Origin: Rapana venosa
Lineage: Eukaryota > Mollusca > Gastropoda > Neogastropoda > Muricidae
Direction: 5' to 3'
Assembly (NCBI GenBank): GCA_028751875.1
Contig: CM054140.1
Span: forward strand, 52,715,673-52,779,672
DNA length: 64,000 nt
The notes beneath the pieces are model-generated. The model was not told where the DNA came from. It saw only the letters and a program-made list of their open reading frames with translations, and searched no databases. Positions 11,015-24,400 of this stretch are shown here, piece by piece. Each line of letters begins with the position of its first letter. Positions within the stretch are counted from its first letter, which is position 1. A program made the translations under genes and the position numbers.

Positions 11015-13575
11015 GGTATCCCTGACAAGAGATCTATATGTCATGGGAGACTTCACGGCCGGATTGGGGAGAGAAGAGCTCCATGGACAAAACATCTTGG
11101 TCCACACAGTGACTGCAGAACACCATGCATCTACAACGGCAACCTGGTACTGGAACTATGCGCGGAGCATGACCTGATAATCGCCAACACCTCCTTCCAA
11201 CATCGAGCTACTCAGATTTATACCTGGTACAAATGGAATGACATAAACGTCTCGTCCCAAATCGACTTTGTGTTAACAAGATCCAGCATACGGAGCAACG
11301 TTGCAGATTCGAGAGCTATCCCAAACGCTGGCCTGGACTCAGACCACAGGCCAGTCATCACAACGCTAACCACCAGAAAAAGAGGAGGACCACCAACAAA
11401 AAAAGCAGCCTGAAAGACTTAATATGCACAAGCTGCAGAACGACGAGGTCAAGTTTCAGATAGAGCGCACTTAAGACAGCAGTTGGACTCTGTTGACACC
11501 ACATCACTGGATGCAGAGCAAACCTGGCACACTTTTAAAACCGCTGTGCAGGACTCTTTGAAAGAAGCATGTGGTGTGAAGAAGACTAGAGGAAAATACC
11601 AAAAGGCAACAGCTTGGTGGAACAAAGAAGTGAAAGAAGCAATCAGAGAGAAGAAGAGTCTTTACAGACCTGGATTAAGTCAAAGAAAGAAGAGGACTAC
11701 ATCAGGTACAGAATTGCACGAAGACACACCAAGAAAATTGTCAGAACAGCAAAGGAAAATTCGTGAAGAAAATATGGAGAAGAGCTAAGTGAAAAGTGCA
11801 AAACCTCCACGAGAGAATTCTACAAGAGTATGAAAGCAATGAGAATGCGAGACGAATCCTTTGACCCCACCACTGTAATCAACGATGCAAAAGAACAAGG
11901 CCTGAACGAGGAAGAAGAGATAGTGAAAAGATGGGAAGAGTACTTCAAGAAACTGCTCAACCCTGCAGGACAACAGGCACAGAACACCCAGTTCCAGTTC
12001 ACCTCAACCACCCAGACCACTCAGAACCTACCATCTTGGAGAGTGAAGTCAGAAGAGCAGTGAAGACCAGCCCTAAAGGGAAAGCAGCAGGTGATGATGG
12101 CATAACAACTGAAGCCATCCATGCATGTAGGGAAACCGGTATAACGTGGCTCACCACCATCTTCAAAAAAGCTTGGGAGGAGAGAAAAGTACCAGAGAAC
12201 TGGCAGAATGCAATAGTAGTGCCAATTTGGAAGAAGAAGGGTAGCAAGAAAGACTGCAGTAACTACAGAGGAATATCACCCCTCAGCCATGTAGGGAAAA
12301 TGTATGCAAAAAATCCTAGACCAAGCACTAGAAAAAAACACAGAAACATCCCCCAGTGAGGGCTCATTTGGTTTCGGGAAAAGGGAAGGGGGTCACAGAT
12401 GAAAATTTTTGGGCTCTCGGACAGCTTTTTGTGAGAAGGCGATCGAATACAACCGAGATCCCACCTTATCTTTTAGATCAAGAAAAGGGGCTTTTGCCCA
12501 GTAAAAAACAATTTGGGGAAAGGGTGTGGAGCTTTATGGCGTGAAGGGCAAGCTGCGGAAAACACCCGAGCTACTTTCCAACGCAAAGCGCACCCCCCAC
12601 GCCCAGGGGAACTTTCTGATTTGGTTCCCAGTTAATCCGGGGGGAACGGGGCTTTTCCCCCTCTCCCCTCTGCTTTTTTTTGTCATTTACATGGATCAGA
12701 TTGAAAGGGGCCAAACCCCAGATCCGGGGGCACTCAATAAACCCAAAAATTTTTTTTTGCTGTTGACCAGGCAAAAATACTTAGCAAAAAGGGCCCACAG
12801 CTCCAGGGCAAACAGATCAACTAAAACAGCACCTGAAAGGCCCTATGACATGAAAATCAGTGCCAGTAAGCCCGAGGTCAAAAACAGTCAGCAGAAACCA
12901 CACACTCTGGAAAATCAATAAAATGGACCCAGTTAAATAAAGTCAGCGTTTTAAAATTTCGGGGCCCATGTTTTTTGGAAGAACGGAAGTTTAAACCGGG
13001 AAAATTTAAAAACAAGATGTCAAAAGGGCCCTAATGGGGCCCTTTTCCCAGCTCGCCCCTTTCCTGAAACACCCCGGGCATCCCCAGGGACACAAAGGCA
13101 AAAACTGTTAACACCACCCTTCCTGCCAACGCTCACGTCCCAGTGTCAGACATGCCCCCCTCAAAAAGGCCTCGGGACGTAAACTAGTCACGTGTAAAAT
13201 TTGAAATCCCCTAAAAAGAGCAGTCAACAAGACCCGAAAGAAAAAAATCGGGAAACGAATCATCAGAGACATAGTAGGTGCAACACCATCCCCACAAACA
13301 TCGAAAACCCGCAGAGGGTCAAATGGTTCGAAAATTTACACGGATTTCCTCACAACCAGCAGCTCTTCGGGCCTAAAAAACCAAAAACCCCCACCCCCAG
13401 GAAAGGAAAGCCCAAAAGGGCGACCAAGAAGAAATGGAATGATTCCGTGGGGCCCACCCCTAAAACCCACGGCTGTCCCTCCTCCGGCTTCAAAGCCTTC
13501 TGCCGGGCAGACAGCTATATCCCCCCGCGAAAGCCTCCCGAGTATAAGGGGAAGACAAGTAAAGTAAAAGTAAGC
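11015..13575 (+). mobile_element. RTE-like APE LINE, second copy
   Basis: Same element as at 5940-8815, beginning at the base after the N gap. The endonuclease part is cleaner here than in the first copy: the frame closing at 11413 runs from GIPDKR through an IDFVLTRSSIRSNVADSRA segment to SDHRPVITTL. The RT fingers/palm part is in frame at 11931-12359, including VPIWKKKGSKKDCSNYRG. From about 12350 to 13550 the sequence degrades with extra G, C, A and T in homopolymers: the FADD codons seen in copy one now read FAVD. That pattern looks like poor consensus rather than mutation, so coding capacity cannot be judged here. Confidence 0.8.
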
Positions 13576-14985
13576 TTATTAGTTCTGTACTTCTCAGGTG
13601 ATGGTGGTGTCAGATTTCCATGATGAATGTGACAGTTTTCAACAAACATGAACAGCATTTTCGTTCCATATTTCTGCAATGAATGATAAATTCTCATTAT
13701 GTCAAAAGATTTTTTCTACTACAACTATGCTTTATGTACATTGCTGCACATAGACGGACTGCATTGAATGGAACAATCTTTTATTATAATATGAAGAAGC
13801 TTGAATTTTTGTCTTTAAATAATGGAAGATGAATTCGTAACAGTAAACTTTTGCCAAAAGGTTTTCCCTGATTCATTACTTTGAATGGCAAAGTAAGAGT
13901 TAAAAATAAGAGAAAAATTGTGATGCCATTTCAATGTTCAAAAAACTCTTCCTACTCTTTCCATGAAGTCATTAAAGAGTCATTGGGGCACTGCACTGAA
14001 TTTTTCAAGCAGTCTCTCAGGCAAGTTGAACTAGGTGGATCCAGGTACAGGTTGCATGCTTGTGTTTCGCAACCAATTGAATGTTGACATGAATTAGGGA
14101 CCTTCAACATTTATATTCAATCTGCTGCATGCGCATATACACCAAATAAGTTAATGCTCTGTCTGGTCTGCACTTTAAGTTGAACTAGAAGATCAAGAAA
14201 ATGCTCACCCAAACATGCTACACTCCACCTTTTGCTTCCGGATCATGTAGTACCTTCTATGGAGTGCTAGTCAGAAAATAGGTATGCTGATTTTCATAGA
14301 TTCTTAAAGTAAGAACAAACTAATGCACTGTGTACTTGTTTTAGGGAACTGAGGACATAGAGCAATACAGGGTATAGTCATGGCAAATTTGGAAATGGTC
14401 ATAAAAGGATAGCCTGCGTTCCTATGGTGTGGACCCCGCACATACATATTGTAATCAGGAAGCTAATAGACGACAAAGGACCGAAGGCGTACATTGTTTG
14501 CTGAAAAATTATTAAAATTCAGACCCACCAAATTTGTGCAAAATCACTTGAGTTTTGTGTCAGAGACTAGTCTTTCACAAAAGGTGTTGCGATTTAAAAA
14601 AAAATTCTGTGGATTCCTTAGTACGTGCGATGTGAATGCAAGAGTGATATAGGGAAGAAAAAGTCGGAAAAATTAAAATGGGGTATAACCTTAATTCACC
14701 AGACGCCCAGCCAAGATTGGGACTGAATACTATTTCATAAACACACACCATGAAAGTCAAAGCCTTCTATCCACTCGACTGTAGCGCTGTAGCGTGTGTC
14801 TTGTCAACAACGTATGGAGGCAAGTGTCCTTAGCTAACTGGCCTTGTTTTGCCCATAAGGCCCTCTGTAGGCTTATGCTGTGCTTTATGGAGTCCTTTCT
14901 GATGGCCTGGAAAATCGTTTACTCCTAGGTGTTTTCTTAATTAATGTTCTTTGTATCTGGTCTAGGTGAGGTGTAAGAATGAGCG

Positions 14986-14989
<4 letters not shown>

Positions 14990-15033
<44 letters not shown>

Positions 15034-15190
15034 TCTCTCTCTGTCTGTCTCTGTGTATGTCTCACTGTCAGTGTGTGTGTGTTTGTGTGTGTATATGTGT
15101 GTGTGTGAGAGACTCCATGTGTTTGTGTGTGTGCCCGCGCTCTTTCATGCGTGTGTGAATGTGTGTATGTGTGTGCGTGCACGCATGCGG
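14990..15190. repeat. (CT)n/(GT)n compound microsatellite, second copy
   Basis: Counterpart of 10240-10465 with a different number of CT units. Confidence 0.95.
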
Positions 15191-15544
15191 GTGGCAGAGA
15201 TCTTCTCTGTTTGTGTGTATCCGTGCCCACATGTGTTTGTGCGTGTACGTATGTTTGCGCGCATAATTATCATGTGCATACCCATGTCGTTGTAGTTGTG
15301 CCCACTAAAACACCATCACTCTCTGCGTTTCCTCACAGGGTGGAATGCAAAGTCTTTGGTCTTCTTCTGAGCTTGTAACTCTGCAAGAGGCCTGCTTGCT
15401 GGCCTCAACCGACACATTCCGACTTCATAGAAGCTCATGTTTTCTGCATGATGTAAGCTGGGTATGTTCGTCTTTCTGTGACCCACTTGACGCTGACATG
15501 GTATACCCGATTTTAACGTGCATATTTAATTTTCTGTATGTTTA

Positions 15545-15775
15545 TGTATACACGAAGGGAATTACGACACTGGAAGGTCTGCATTTAAGTTGAAATGGGG
15601 ATGAGGGGTGTGTGTGTGGGGTGGGGGGGGGGGGGGGGGGGGGGGTCGTAAAAAGTCCTCCCTTCATTCACCAGACGCTGTTTTTTAGATTCGAGCCCAC
15701 GACTTCATAGACTCTCGAGTTTGAGGTCAAACAGTCTTAGCCCCTTTGTTATAGCGTTGGTCGTACTTGCCGTTA
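15545..15775 (-). mobile_element. tRNA-Ser/Leu-like SINE interrupted by poly-G
   Basis: Reading the minus strand, a tRNA-like head (a GCTATAAC/AGGGGCTAAGAC region, degenerate box A, then a box-B-like GGGCTCGAATC) is followed by GCGTCTGGTGAATGAAGG and, at the 3' end, a CAGACCTTCCAGTGTCGTAA-type segment that resembles the copies at 29119-29312 and 34035-34220. A 28-base poly-G run (15618-15645) interrupts the body. Confidence 0.6.
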
Positions 15776-16090
15776 GACATGGACTAATTACAGTGTAAAA
15801 TAGAAAGGTGTTTGGGTGTGTTGGCAATGTGTACCAATTCATAATTCAATTCGCATTTCACAATAGCTTATTCCCATTAACTCTTTTGAGCTATAGAGAA
15901 ACAAAAAGAAAGACATATCATTAAATGTATGACGTGTGTTAAAATGAAGAGCAAACACAAGTGCACAATAGACAATAATAATAGAAATGAATTAGGCATG
16001 GTTATACATTGTCAGGGTTGATGCACCATAAAGAGATAGTATCCCTTTCATCAGGGAGACGAATGAGTCATGGACGTGTTCATCCAGTCT
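15776..16090. other. No recognisable gene
   Basis: AT-rich unique sequence without a detectable element. Confidence 0.45.
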
Positions 16091-16091
16091 T

Positions 16092-16111
16092 TTTTTCATA
16101 TTATATATTAT

Positions 16112-16157
<46 letters not shown>

Positions 16158-16292
16158 CACATAAAAATATATTATATATTTATTTATATTATATATTTAT
16201 ATATATATATAGCGCTTTGATTTGTTTTCTTTACAAGATTCAGCGCTATACAAATTCCATACATTATATATATATATATATATATATATATA
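16092..16292 (+). repeat. (AT)n with an embedded LINE 3' tail
   Basis: AT/TA repeats flank a CR1/L2-like 3'-tail block at about 16211-16265 (AGCGCTTTGATTTG, then CAGCGCTATACAAATTCC), plus orientation. The right-hand AT run would be this tail's terminal simple repeat. Confidence 0.75.
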
Positions 16293-16665
16293 CTGTCCAG
16301 GTGTGTTTTGTGTTTGTTGGAGTAGAACAGCTGGTACTGTATTGATTGCTCGGATCTTTCAACAGAAACACATTTACATATAATCTAACATGAGTAAACT
16401 CTGTGTAGATTCAAAGATATGTGCGACAGCTGAGCCCACGTGCTCACATAGGAAACCACATGAGAAGAAACACAAGCATACGCGTGTGCAGAAACACACA
16501 CATTCACACATACACACAGAGATACGTAGCGACAAACAAAGAATCAGACAGACATTTTAAACCAAACACGTACAAGTGAAGGTACCTATGTACACAATTA
16601 TGCATTATACATGCACTTACTTTGACAGATATACATTATGCGCTAAATCCATAACATCTCTGTTT
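16293..16665. other. No recognisable gene
   Basis: Noncoding sequence with a short ACACAC-rich part near 16490-16520. Confidence 0.45.
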
Positions 16666-16667
16666 CC

Positions 16668-18895
16668 ACTCAATTCAAATCTTCTTAGACCTGCCTACCA
16701 CCCTCAGCCTGTCTGAACTTCCTTCCATCTTCTCTTCTTTCTTCTCAAAGTCATCAACATCCGCTCCAGATTGGATCAGACTCCTTTCCAGCCTGCACTT
16801 CCTGATCCCCAGTTCACTGGCACTCCTCTCTTTTCCTTCCACCCCGCAAGTGAAAAAGAAATCATGACAATTCTGCAATCAACGACTATAATATCATATG
16901 ATTTTGATCCCATGCCTGATCCTGTTTTCTCACGATGCATTCCACAATTTGTACCTACTGTCACTGAAATAGTAAATTCATCTCTTCTGTCAGAAAAGTT
17001 TCCATCAGCTCTCAAAACCGCAATAGTCACACCTCTACTGAAAAAACACGACCTTGACACCAACATTCTGAAGAATTATAGACCTGTCTCTAACTTACCC
17101 TTTGTCTTTAAGTACTTGAAAAAATTGTTCTAAAACAGCTCAACAACCACCTTCAATCCAATAATCTCCTTCCCCCATTTCAGTCTGCTTATCGCACCAA
17201 CTACAGCACCGAAACCACCTTAGTCCATACTTTAGATACACTTCTACTCGCTTCTAATGCAGGGAAAATCTCCCTTCTCACTCTTCTTGACTTATCTGCA
17301 GCCTTTGACACAAAAGATCACTCAATCTTTCTTTCTTATCTCCAAAATACGATTGGTATTAATGGTTTACTTCATACCTCACAGACCGTTTCCATATAGT
17401 AAAAATAAAATTAAATCAAAACATGTCAAACTGAAATGTGGGGTCCTACAGGGATCAGTTCTGGGTCCTGTTATCTTTACTCTCTACTCCGCTCATCTCT
17501 CGCAGATAATAAATTACCATCATATTGATCATTATGTCTATTCTGATGATACTCAGCTTCAATGCAGTGATACCCTTGAGAAACTGCCTTCCCTCCTGAT
17601 AAACATGGCCTACTGCCTTCAAGGCATTCAAAACTGAATGACTTAAAATAAGTTACAGGGAAATGCCGATAAAACCAAAGCTATGCTCATAGGGACCGAA
17701 CATAAACTTTCTTCCATTACAACATCTTCAACAGAATTCGGCAATACATCACTTCCTTTGTCCAGCTCTGTGAAGTATTTAGGTGTATTTCTCGACAACA
17801 CACTCTCTATGAAAAAAAATTATCACCCAGACCTGCCAGTCCTGCTACTATGAATTACAGCGCATAAGTGCAATTCGCAAATATCTGTCCACTGATGCAA
17901 CATCCAATCTAGTCACATCTCTTATTCTTTCACGTTTGGACTATTGTAATTCTCTTTTTGCTGGTCTACCAGCATCATCCGTCCACTCCCTTCAACGCAT
18001 ACAAAACTCTGCAGGTCGACTAGTCCTAAGACTGAAAAAATCTGAACACATCACTCCTCTTCTGTGATCTCTTCACTGGCTATCTGTCTCACAAAGAGTG
18101 AGGCATAAAATTAATACCCTCTTTTTCAAACGTCTCAAAAAATCTGCACCCTCATAATATATATGAAACTGTCTTCACCTGTGCACTCCATCTTGTTCCC
18201 CTCGTACAGCCGACACTGCGCTTCCGATCTCTCAGATTCAATAAAACCATTATTGGCCATTACCCTTTCTCTGTTTCTGGCCAATCGACTTGGAATGACC
18301 TCTCTCTATCCCATCTCCAAAAGCCTACATTTGACACTTTAAAATCTAGCCTCAAAACGCACTTCTTTCCTACCTGATGTTATCGTATCATGTCTGGTCC
18401 TATTTTTCAACAGACATTATCATCTCCACACCCCTATCTAAACGTGTTGTGTGTTGTTGTGTGTGATATCTTTAGTTTAATATCAAGTCACATTAAGTGA
18501 TTTTAGACCCCCCAAAAATTTCAACACGAAAAATTCAACAATAGCTGAAACTATGCCAAATGACAAAGTTAAAATATAAAACTAACTTATACAAACTTCA
18601 AATACTTGTGTATGTATGTGTGTGTGTGTGGTGTGTGTGTGTGGTGTGTGTGTGTGTGTGTGTGTGTGTGTGGTTGGTGTGCGTGTGTGTGAGTGTGTGT
18701 GTGTGTGGGGGGGGGGGGGGTGTTTCGCGCGCGTGCGTGTTCTTGTGGGTATGTGCTTGCGTGTGTGTGAGCATTAAATTGAAATATATTAATTCTAATA
18801 TTTTGTGGATAGTTGCATGTGTGTAAATAATTTGAATGCAAGCGCTTCGACTTGTTTGTTTTACAAGATTCAGCACTAAATAAAAACTATATATT
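16668..18895 (+). mobile_element. CR1/L2-like LINE, 5'-truncated
   Basis: The remnant covers the reverse transcriptase and 3' end of the same family as 36290-39866. In order: a pre-RT segment (from 16771; RLDQTPFQPALPDPQF in another frame), the RT motif region KNYRPVSNLPFVFK (about 17076-17117), a frameshift, the QGSVLGP motif (about 17449-17470) and YSDDTQL (about 17539-17560), where the catalytic YxDD is intact. Later blocks include an SLHWL-type segment near 18069 and a NTLFFKRL segment. The 3' UTR holds a GT microsatellite (18615-18770) and ends with the GCGCTTCGACTTGT tail and a TTC trinucleotide run. No endonuclease remains. Confidence 0.8.
18615..18770. repeat. (GT)n microsatellite in LINE 3' region
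   Basis: Interrupted GT run with a 13-base G stretch near 18708-18720. Confidence 0.95.
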
Positions 18896-19019
18896 CTTCT
18901 TCTTCTTCTTTTTTTTCTTCTCATTATGATATAAACACACGCATACACTATCTCTTTGTTCGATTTCTTTTTACGTCTCTTCGCTAAATGTGATATTAGA
19001 CACTCTTTGTCTGTTTCTA

Positions 19020-19090
19020 CCTGTTTGTCTGTCTGTCTCTGTCTCTGTCTCTGTTTCTGTCTGTCTGTCTCTGTCTCCCTCTCTCTCGGG
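19020..19090. repeat. (CTGT)n/(CTGTCT)n microsatellite
   Basis: Short pyrimidine-rich tandem repeat upstream of the LINE with a 2A-like motif. Confidence 0.85.
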
Positions 19091-19249
19091 GTGTTAAAGT
19101 GAGCTTGAATTCAGCAAGATGTATTAATTTTGTCAGGAATAATTAAGCAAATTTTGGTCGTTTATTAAATGTTGATCGAAAAAGTAAACATACATTTAGT
19201 ACAGTAAAGTATAAAGAAGTTGGTGTGAAATTTGGAAGAAATTGGTTTA

Positions 19250-21360
19250 ATAGTTTTGGAGATATTTGAATTTTGTATGTTTAATTGAAAGAAGGAAAAG
19301 AATAAGCAGAAAAGAGACAGTGCAGTTACAGCAACAGGGATGGCAGTGAAGAGAAAACAACTCCGTTGTTTTCGTCTGTCTCGTTCCCTGGATTACTGCC
19401 TGTGCGTTTTGCTGCTGAAGAGCAAAGATGTTGAATGTAACCCTGGCCCTGATGAAAATGCAAACTTTCTTCAATTCATGGATTGGCGACTTTCCCAAAT
19501 ATGGCAGGGGATGAACTCAATGCAGCCAACCTTTGCAACATGATGAATGACAAGTTCAACAGCCTGCAACAAAGTATACAGCATTTTCCTGACGAAATCA
19601 GTTAACTCAAAGCTTAAATTCAAAGAGGCAGAGAAGACATTCAAGATCTCCAGGAGAAAAAAGACTCCATCCTTCATCGATTGGTGAAACTAGAGCAAAG
19701 ACAGGAGTCCACAGAAATGGACACCAAACGCTGCAACCTCAAGTTTTTTTGAGTTCCTGAACCTCGGCGAGGCCTGTATTACTCCTGAGCAGAACAGATC
19801 GTTGACATCCTCAATGGATACTCCAGTGGCAGAACATGGGAGCTGAACGATATTAAGCATGCCTTCCAAATTGGGAATTCTCGCCAGTTCCGTGACGACC
19901 CTCGTATTGTGGTGGACCAGTTTACATGGTAGACAGATAAGCTGTCTGTTCTCACCAAGAAGCAGCTAAGAGATGAGCTGCAATGTGACAGGATTAGAGT
20001 CACTGCAGATCCAAACTCAAGGCAAAGAGAAATGATTGAGTAATACGGAAGTCAGGGTCAAACAGGTTTCTATCGGAACGGTCGCCTGTATTTTGCTGAT
20101 AGACTGCAGCAAAGAACCCCTAGGTATCAAGCCAGTGATAGACACGAGCCGAGCCAAGACAGGAACATGGACGCTGGTGGTGGACAGGCTCTGAGTAATG
20201 AAGACTGGCCATATTTTCCACGTTCCCAGCAGCACAGGTCAGAATCAAACCATTGTCGGTGGCATGGAAGGGAAAGGTCTGATGATAGATACAGAAAAGA
20301 CAGAAGTGACATTGGCCAGAAGTATGGGTTGCTGGCAGAAGTTCAAGAGGTCACCAACAAAGAAGACCACAACACTGGAACACGGAAGAAAATGGAATGA
20401 CGTCACCTGTGCAGAACAGAAGTCGTCATCATCTCAGCAGGGACTCTGATGGTGATCCAAGGAGAGGATGGCACGGTGCACCAGGCCCTAAGTCATACAG
20501 AGCAGTAGTGCAGAGGGGCCCGTGGCCTCTCAGGAAGATTGAGCAGCAATACACCAGGCCTTCCAACAGGACCAGGGCCAAAGGAAATGTCTACTCACAC
20601 ACCAGAGGACAGAGAAGACAAAAAACATAAGCATCTCCAGCAAAACCAGGAAGAGCACAGCACAAATGATGCTTTTATTGTACAAATACAGAGTTTCGGA
20701 CTTTTTTAAAGGGAAAACATAACCAGGCATGACAAACTGGTGACAAATACAAACGAAACGCTTACAGACGATGACAGTCTTCAAGACAGACAGGACCACA
20801 GTGAAGTTAAAACTGACGGGTTTGACAGAAAGAGGGCAACACATGAACGGGGTGTATATAGTACTGACACAGAGGATGAACTTTCTGAAGAAAATGGACA
20901 GCCTTACCAACAGCTTCATAGTGATCGATGAGGAGAAGACTGTATGACATGATGGACATGGCAAACTGACAGACGGCGACATTCCCCTGATGCACATTTG
21001 AAAACCAGTAGCTGTGGGATGTGCCACAGAACTATAGCAGACACCAATGTACTGATAATGATCAGGGTAGACACAGACAAACGAAAAAAAAACACACAAA
21101 ATATTGGTATGGATGAGAGACTGTATTTGTGAACCCAAAGAAAAGGGTCCCATGTGCAGAACCAAAAAAGAAGAAGGTGGGACAGCAGGAGCAAGCAAAA
21201 GCCCCAAAAAGGCAGGGAGGGGACGTCAGACAGGGCTCTTTGCACAAGCGGTCTCAGAGCAGTCAGTATACTGGATAACCAAACGTTGGGGTCAAAGGGG
21301 TAAAGAGAGTAAAAGGGTTAGAAGGGGGGAACTAAGATTAGTAAAAAGTGTTTCATAATA
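19250..21360 (+). mobile_element. LINE ORF1 region with 2A-like motif and coiled coil
   Basis: The ORF begins with ATG at 19340 and soon reads LLLKSKDVECNPGPDE (about residues 27-41). DVECNPGP fits the D-V/I-E-x-N-P-G-P core of 2A ribosome-skipping peptides, which are documented at the N termini of some APE-type LINE proteins. After a frameshift near 19510, the other frame continues through a heptad-rich, probably coiled-coil part (LQEKKDSILHRLVKLEQR, about 19650), then NLKFF-VPEPRRGL and a basic ORF1p-like C-terminal domain to about 20110 (DPNSRQREMIE; FYRNGRLYFADR). Several in-frame stops show it is inactive. The last kilobase before ORF2 (20640-21360) is charged and unrecognised. Role by homology: RNA binding and packaging of the LINE transcript. 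Confidence 0.7.
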
Positions 21361-21419
21361 AATAGGACATCGGCCAGGCCTATCAAGTAATAAAGAACAA
21401 TTTACCTAAGGATGATGCA

Positions 21420-24400
21420 GTGTGCAACAGTTCCATTAGTATTTCATGTTCAAAAAGTTGCTTAGAGTTTCTAAATTACAATGTTAATGGTTTGCTTTAT
21501 AAGCTAAATGACAGTGATCTCATTCAGTATGGTCAATCTCATGATATTATTTGTTTAACGGAAACATTCATAGCAACAGAGTTTGAGTACCAAAAGCTTT
21601 CAAATTATCCCATTGTGGTAGGTACTCTGGCGGGGTAGTTGTACTGATAAAGAAAAGACTTTCACCATTTGTAAAAGCATGTTCCAGTCTCTGTAGATAA
21701 CACCATTGTTGTTCAATTAGATAAAACTTATTTGATACTGACAAAGATGTTATGTGCATATGTTTGTAAATTCCTCCTTATGATTCAAATTATTGGAAGG
21801 GCAAAGAAGATGGTTATGGTGTAGAGGTCTTAGAGCAGTGTTATTTGCAGTTACAAGAATCTTTCGATGAGTTTTATGTTTTAATTTTGGGTGATCTAAA
21901 TGCTAGAACTGCTGATGGTAATTACTGCTTTGTGGACTCTGATTTTTCAAGCTCACTGCTGTATACAAAAATTAATTTTCCTCGTAACTCCCTTGATAAT
22001 AACTATAACATTTTTTAGATCAATTACTTGAGTTATGCAGTATGTTCGATTGTCTCATTTTAAATGGATTATGTGAACAAGGTCTGGATAACAGTTTTAC
22101 GTACGTTTCCAGTTCTAGTTACAGTGTTGTGGATTATTTTATTATTTCCACTGAACTGTATATGACCTCACATGTTATTTCTCTTGAAGTGAAAAATGTA
22201 ACTGCATCAGACCACTTGCCAGTTGTTCCTCTGTATGCTTTTGATGGAGGTGATTTTGCCAAAGAAGAGCAGAAAGATAAGACAGTAAAACAAGATGGCA
22301 TTGAAAAAAACATTTGGGGAAACAGAGAAAGAGGCAGAATTTGTAGCAAAAATGAAAAGCAAAGACATTCAAGATATACTCAAAGCAGCTAATGTCCAAT
22401 TGGATTATGATGTAAATGAGGCACTTACTTCATTTGTGAATTGTTTTAATTGTAGCTGTAGCTGTATGTTGACAAAATGTTATCCTTGCAAACATAAACA
22501 ACGTTCAGAATGGTTTGGTGATGAATGCTTAAAAGCAAAATGAAATTCTAGGGAAAAACTAAAAACTTTCCGTTCATCAAGAATGACAAGGACCGGGAAA
22601 ACTACATACAGGCACGGAAGCTTTACAAACACTTGATAAAACAGAAAAAACGAAACTTTAAAGGAGAAAAGGTTGTTGCACTTGCATCAGACAAGCTGGA
22701 TCCAGTAACTTTTTGGAAAGAAGTCAGACATATGGGATGTATGCAAAACAACTAAAACAAGCAGTAATATTATGATAAATCATTGGTATAGTCATTTCAA
22801 GCATGTGTTTGGAAATGATAGCAATGATCACCATCAAAACATAGCAGATTTTGATGAATTTGAAGAACCAAATCATTTTGTGAACAAAGTTATAACAGAA
22901 GAGGAAGCACAGCATGCTATAAAGAAACTGAAAAGTGGCAAAGCAACTGGCCTTGATGGATTGCGCGCAGAAATGTTAAAGTCAGGTGGAAAAGATGTAT
23001 TGCTTTTAACAACATTTTTTAATAATTTACTGGAAAAAGGTGAGTATTCACAAGAGTGGGCTAAGGCAATAGTTATACCTTTACATAAAAAGGGTGACAC
23101 CGAAAAAATGGATAATTACAGGGGGGTTTCTCTGCTTAGTATATTGTCTAAATCTTATACCACCGTTTTGAATTCTAGATTGCATTTGTGGTTTGAGGAG
23201 AACATGCTGATTTCTGTGTCTCAAGCTGGTTTCTGAAAACATAATTCCACTGTTGACCAAATTTTCACTCTCTATGCTACAGTCCAAAAAATGCTTAAGC
23301 AAAAAGGGACAAAAGTTATATGTTGTATTCATAGATTTTAGAAAAGCGTTTGACTCTGTACACCATGGTAAACTTTTAGAATGTCTAAAAAACAATTAAA
23401 TAAAAGGAAAGTTTTTATGTTCTTTGAGAGCCATGTATAATTCTCTGCTGTCTTGTGTAAGAGTGAATTTCCAGTTCTCCGACTATTTTGCCTGTCCTGT
23501 TGGGTGTACGTCAAGGTTGTGTATTAAGCCCTAATCTATTTTCCTTATCCATTAGCCAGTTTGCTGATCATATTTCATTAAATGGAAGACATGGTATTCG
23601 AATATTACCTGAGTTTACTGAATTATTTCTATAACTTTTTGCTGATGACGTTGTTTTACTGTCATGTACTCCTTCAGGTCTTCAGACCCAGTTGAATTGT
23701 CTGAAGGTGTGTTGTAAGAACATGAAGCTCATTGTGAATAAAGATAAAACTAAAATTATGTTTTTTTCGTAAAGGGGGCTTTCTCGGTGAAAAAAAAAAA
23801 GGTTCTATGATAATGTTCCACTAGAAGTTGCAAATGAATATTGTTACCATGGTTTTAATTTTACTACTGAAATTAGTGCTACACCAGGCAGCAAACAGTA
23901 AAGAAAGCACTTCTTAGTCTTAATACAATTTTCAAAGCTTATTCAGACATGTCTCCTAACTCGTGCTTTAAGATTTTTGACACAAAAGTACAGCCAGTTT
24001 TATTGTATTCATCTGAAATTTGGGGAATGCAGCGTTTGAGTGACATTGAGAAAGTTAACCTCAGCGCATGCAAGAGGTTCCTAGGCGTTCCAACCCGTAC
24101 TCCTAACAAAATGGTGTATGGCGATTTGGGACGTTATGTAAATTCTTATATAAACTAAGATACTGATTTACATTGTTAGCTATGGAGCATCACAGACTTC
24201 CACGAAAAGCTTATGAAATGTTTCTGTGTCTAGATGAAAAGGGAAAAGAATGTTGGGTGTCAGATATAGGAAAAATTCATTGTGTATCGGGATTTAATAT
24301 AGTATGGCTGCATCAGGGTGTTGGTCATGTGAAAACTTTTCTCAATATGTTCAAACAACGTCTTATTGATATGTTTATACAGGAATGGGCTGTAGCGATA

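Larger units (their letters stand above)
11015..15245 (+). repeat. Right member of the 4.2 kb duplicate
   Basis: Direct repeat of 6291-10514 starting at the first base after the gap. After about 15245 the sequence continues uniquely. Confidence 0.9.

Noticed and set aside
10328..11413. Frames of 200-340 codons across Ns
   Set aside because: They are mainly unknown residues across the assembly gap; only the endonuclease part after 11015 is real sequence and belongs to a LINE.
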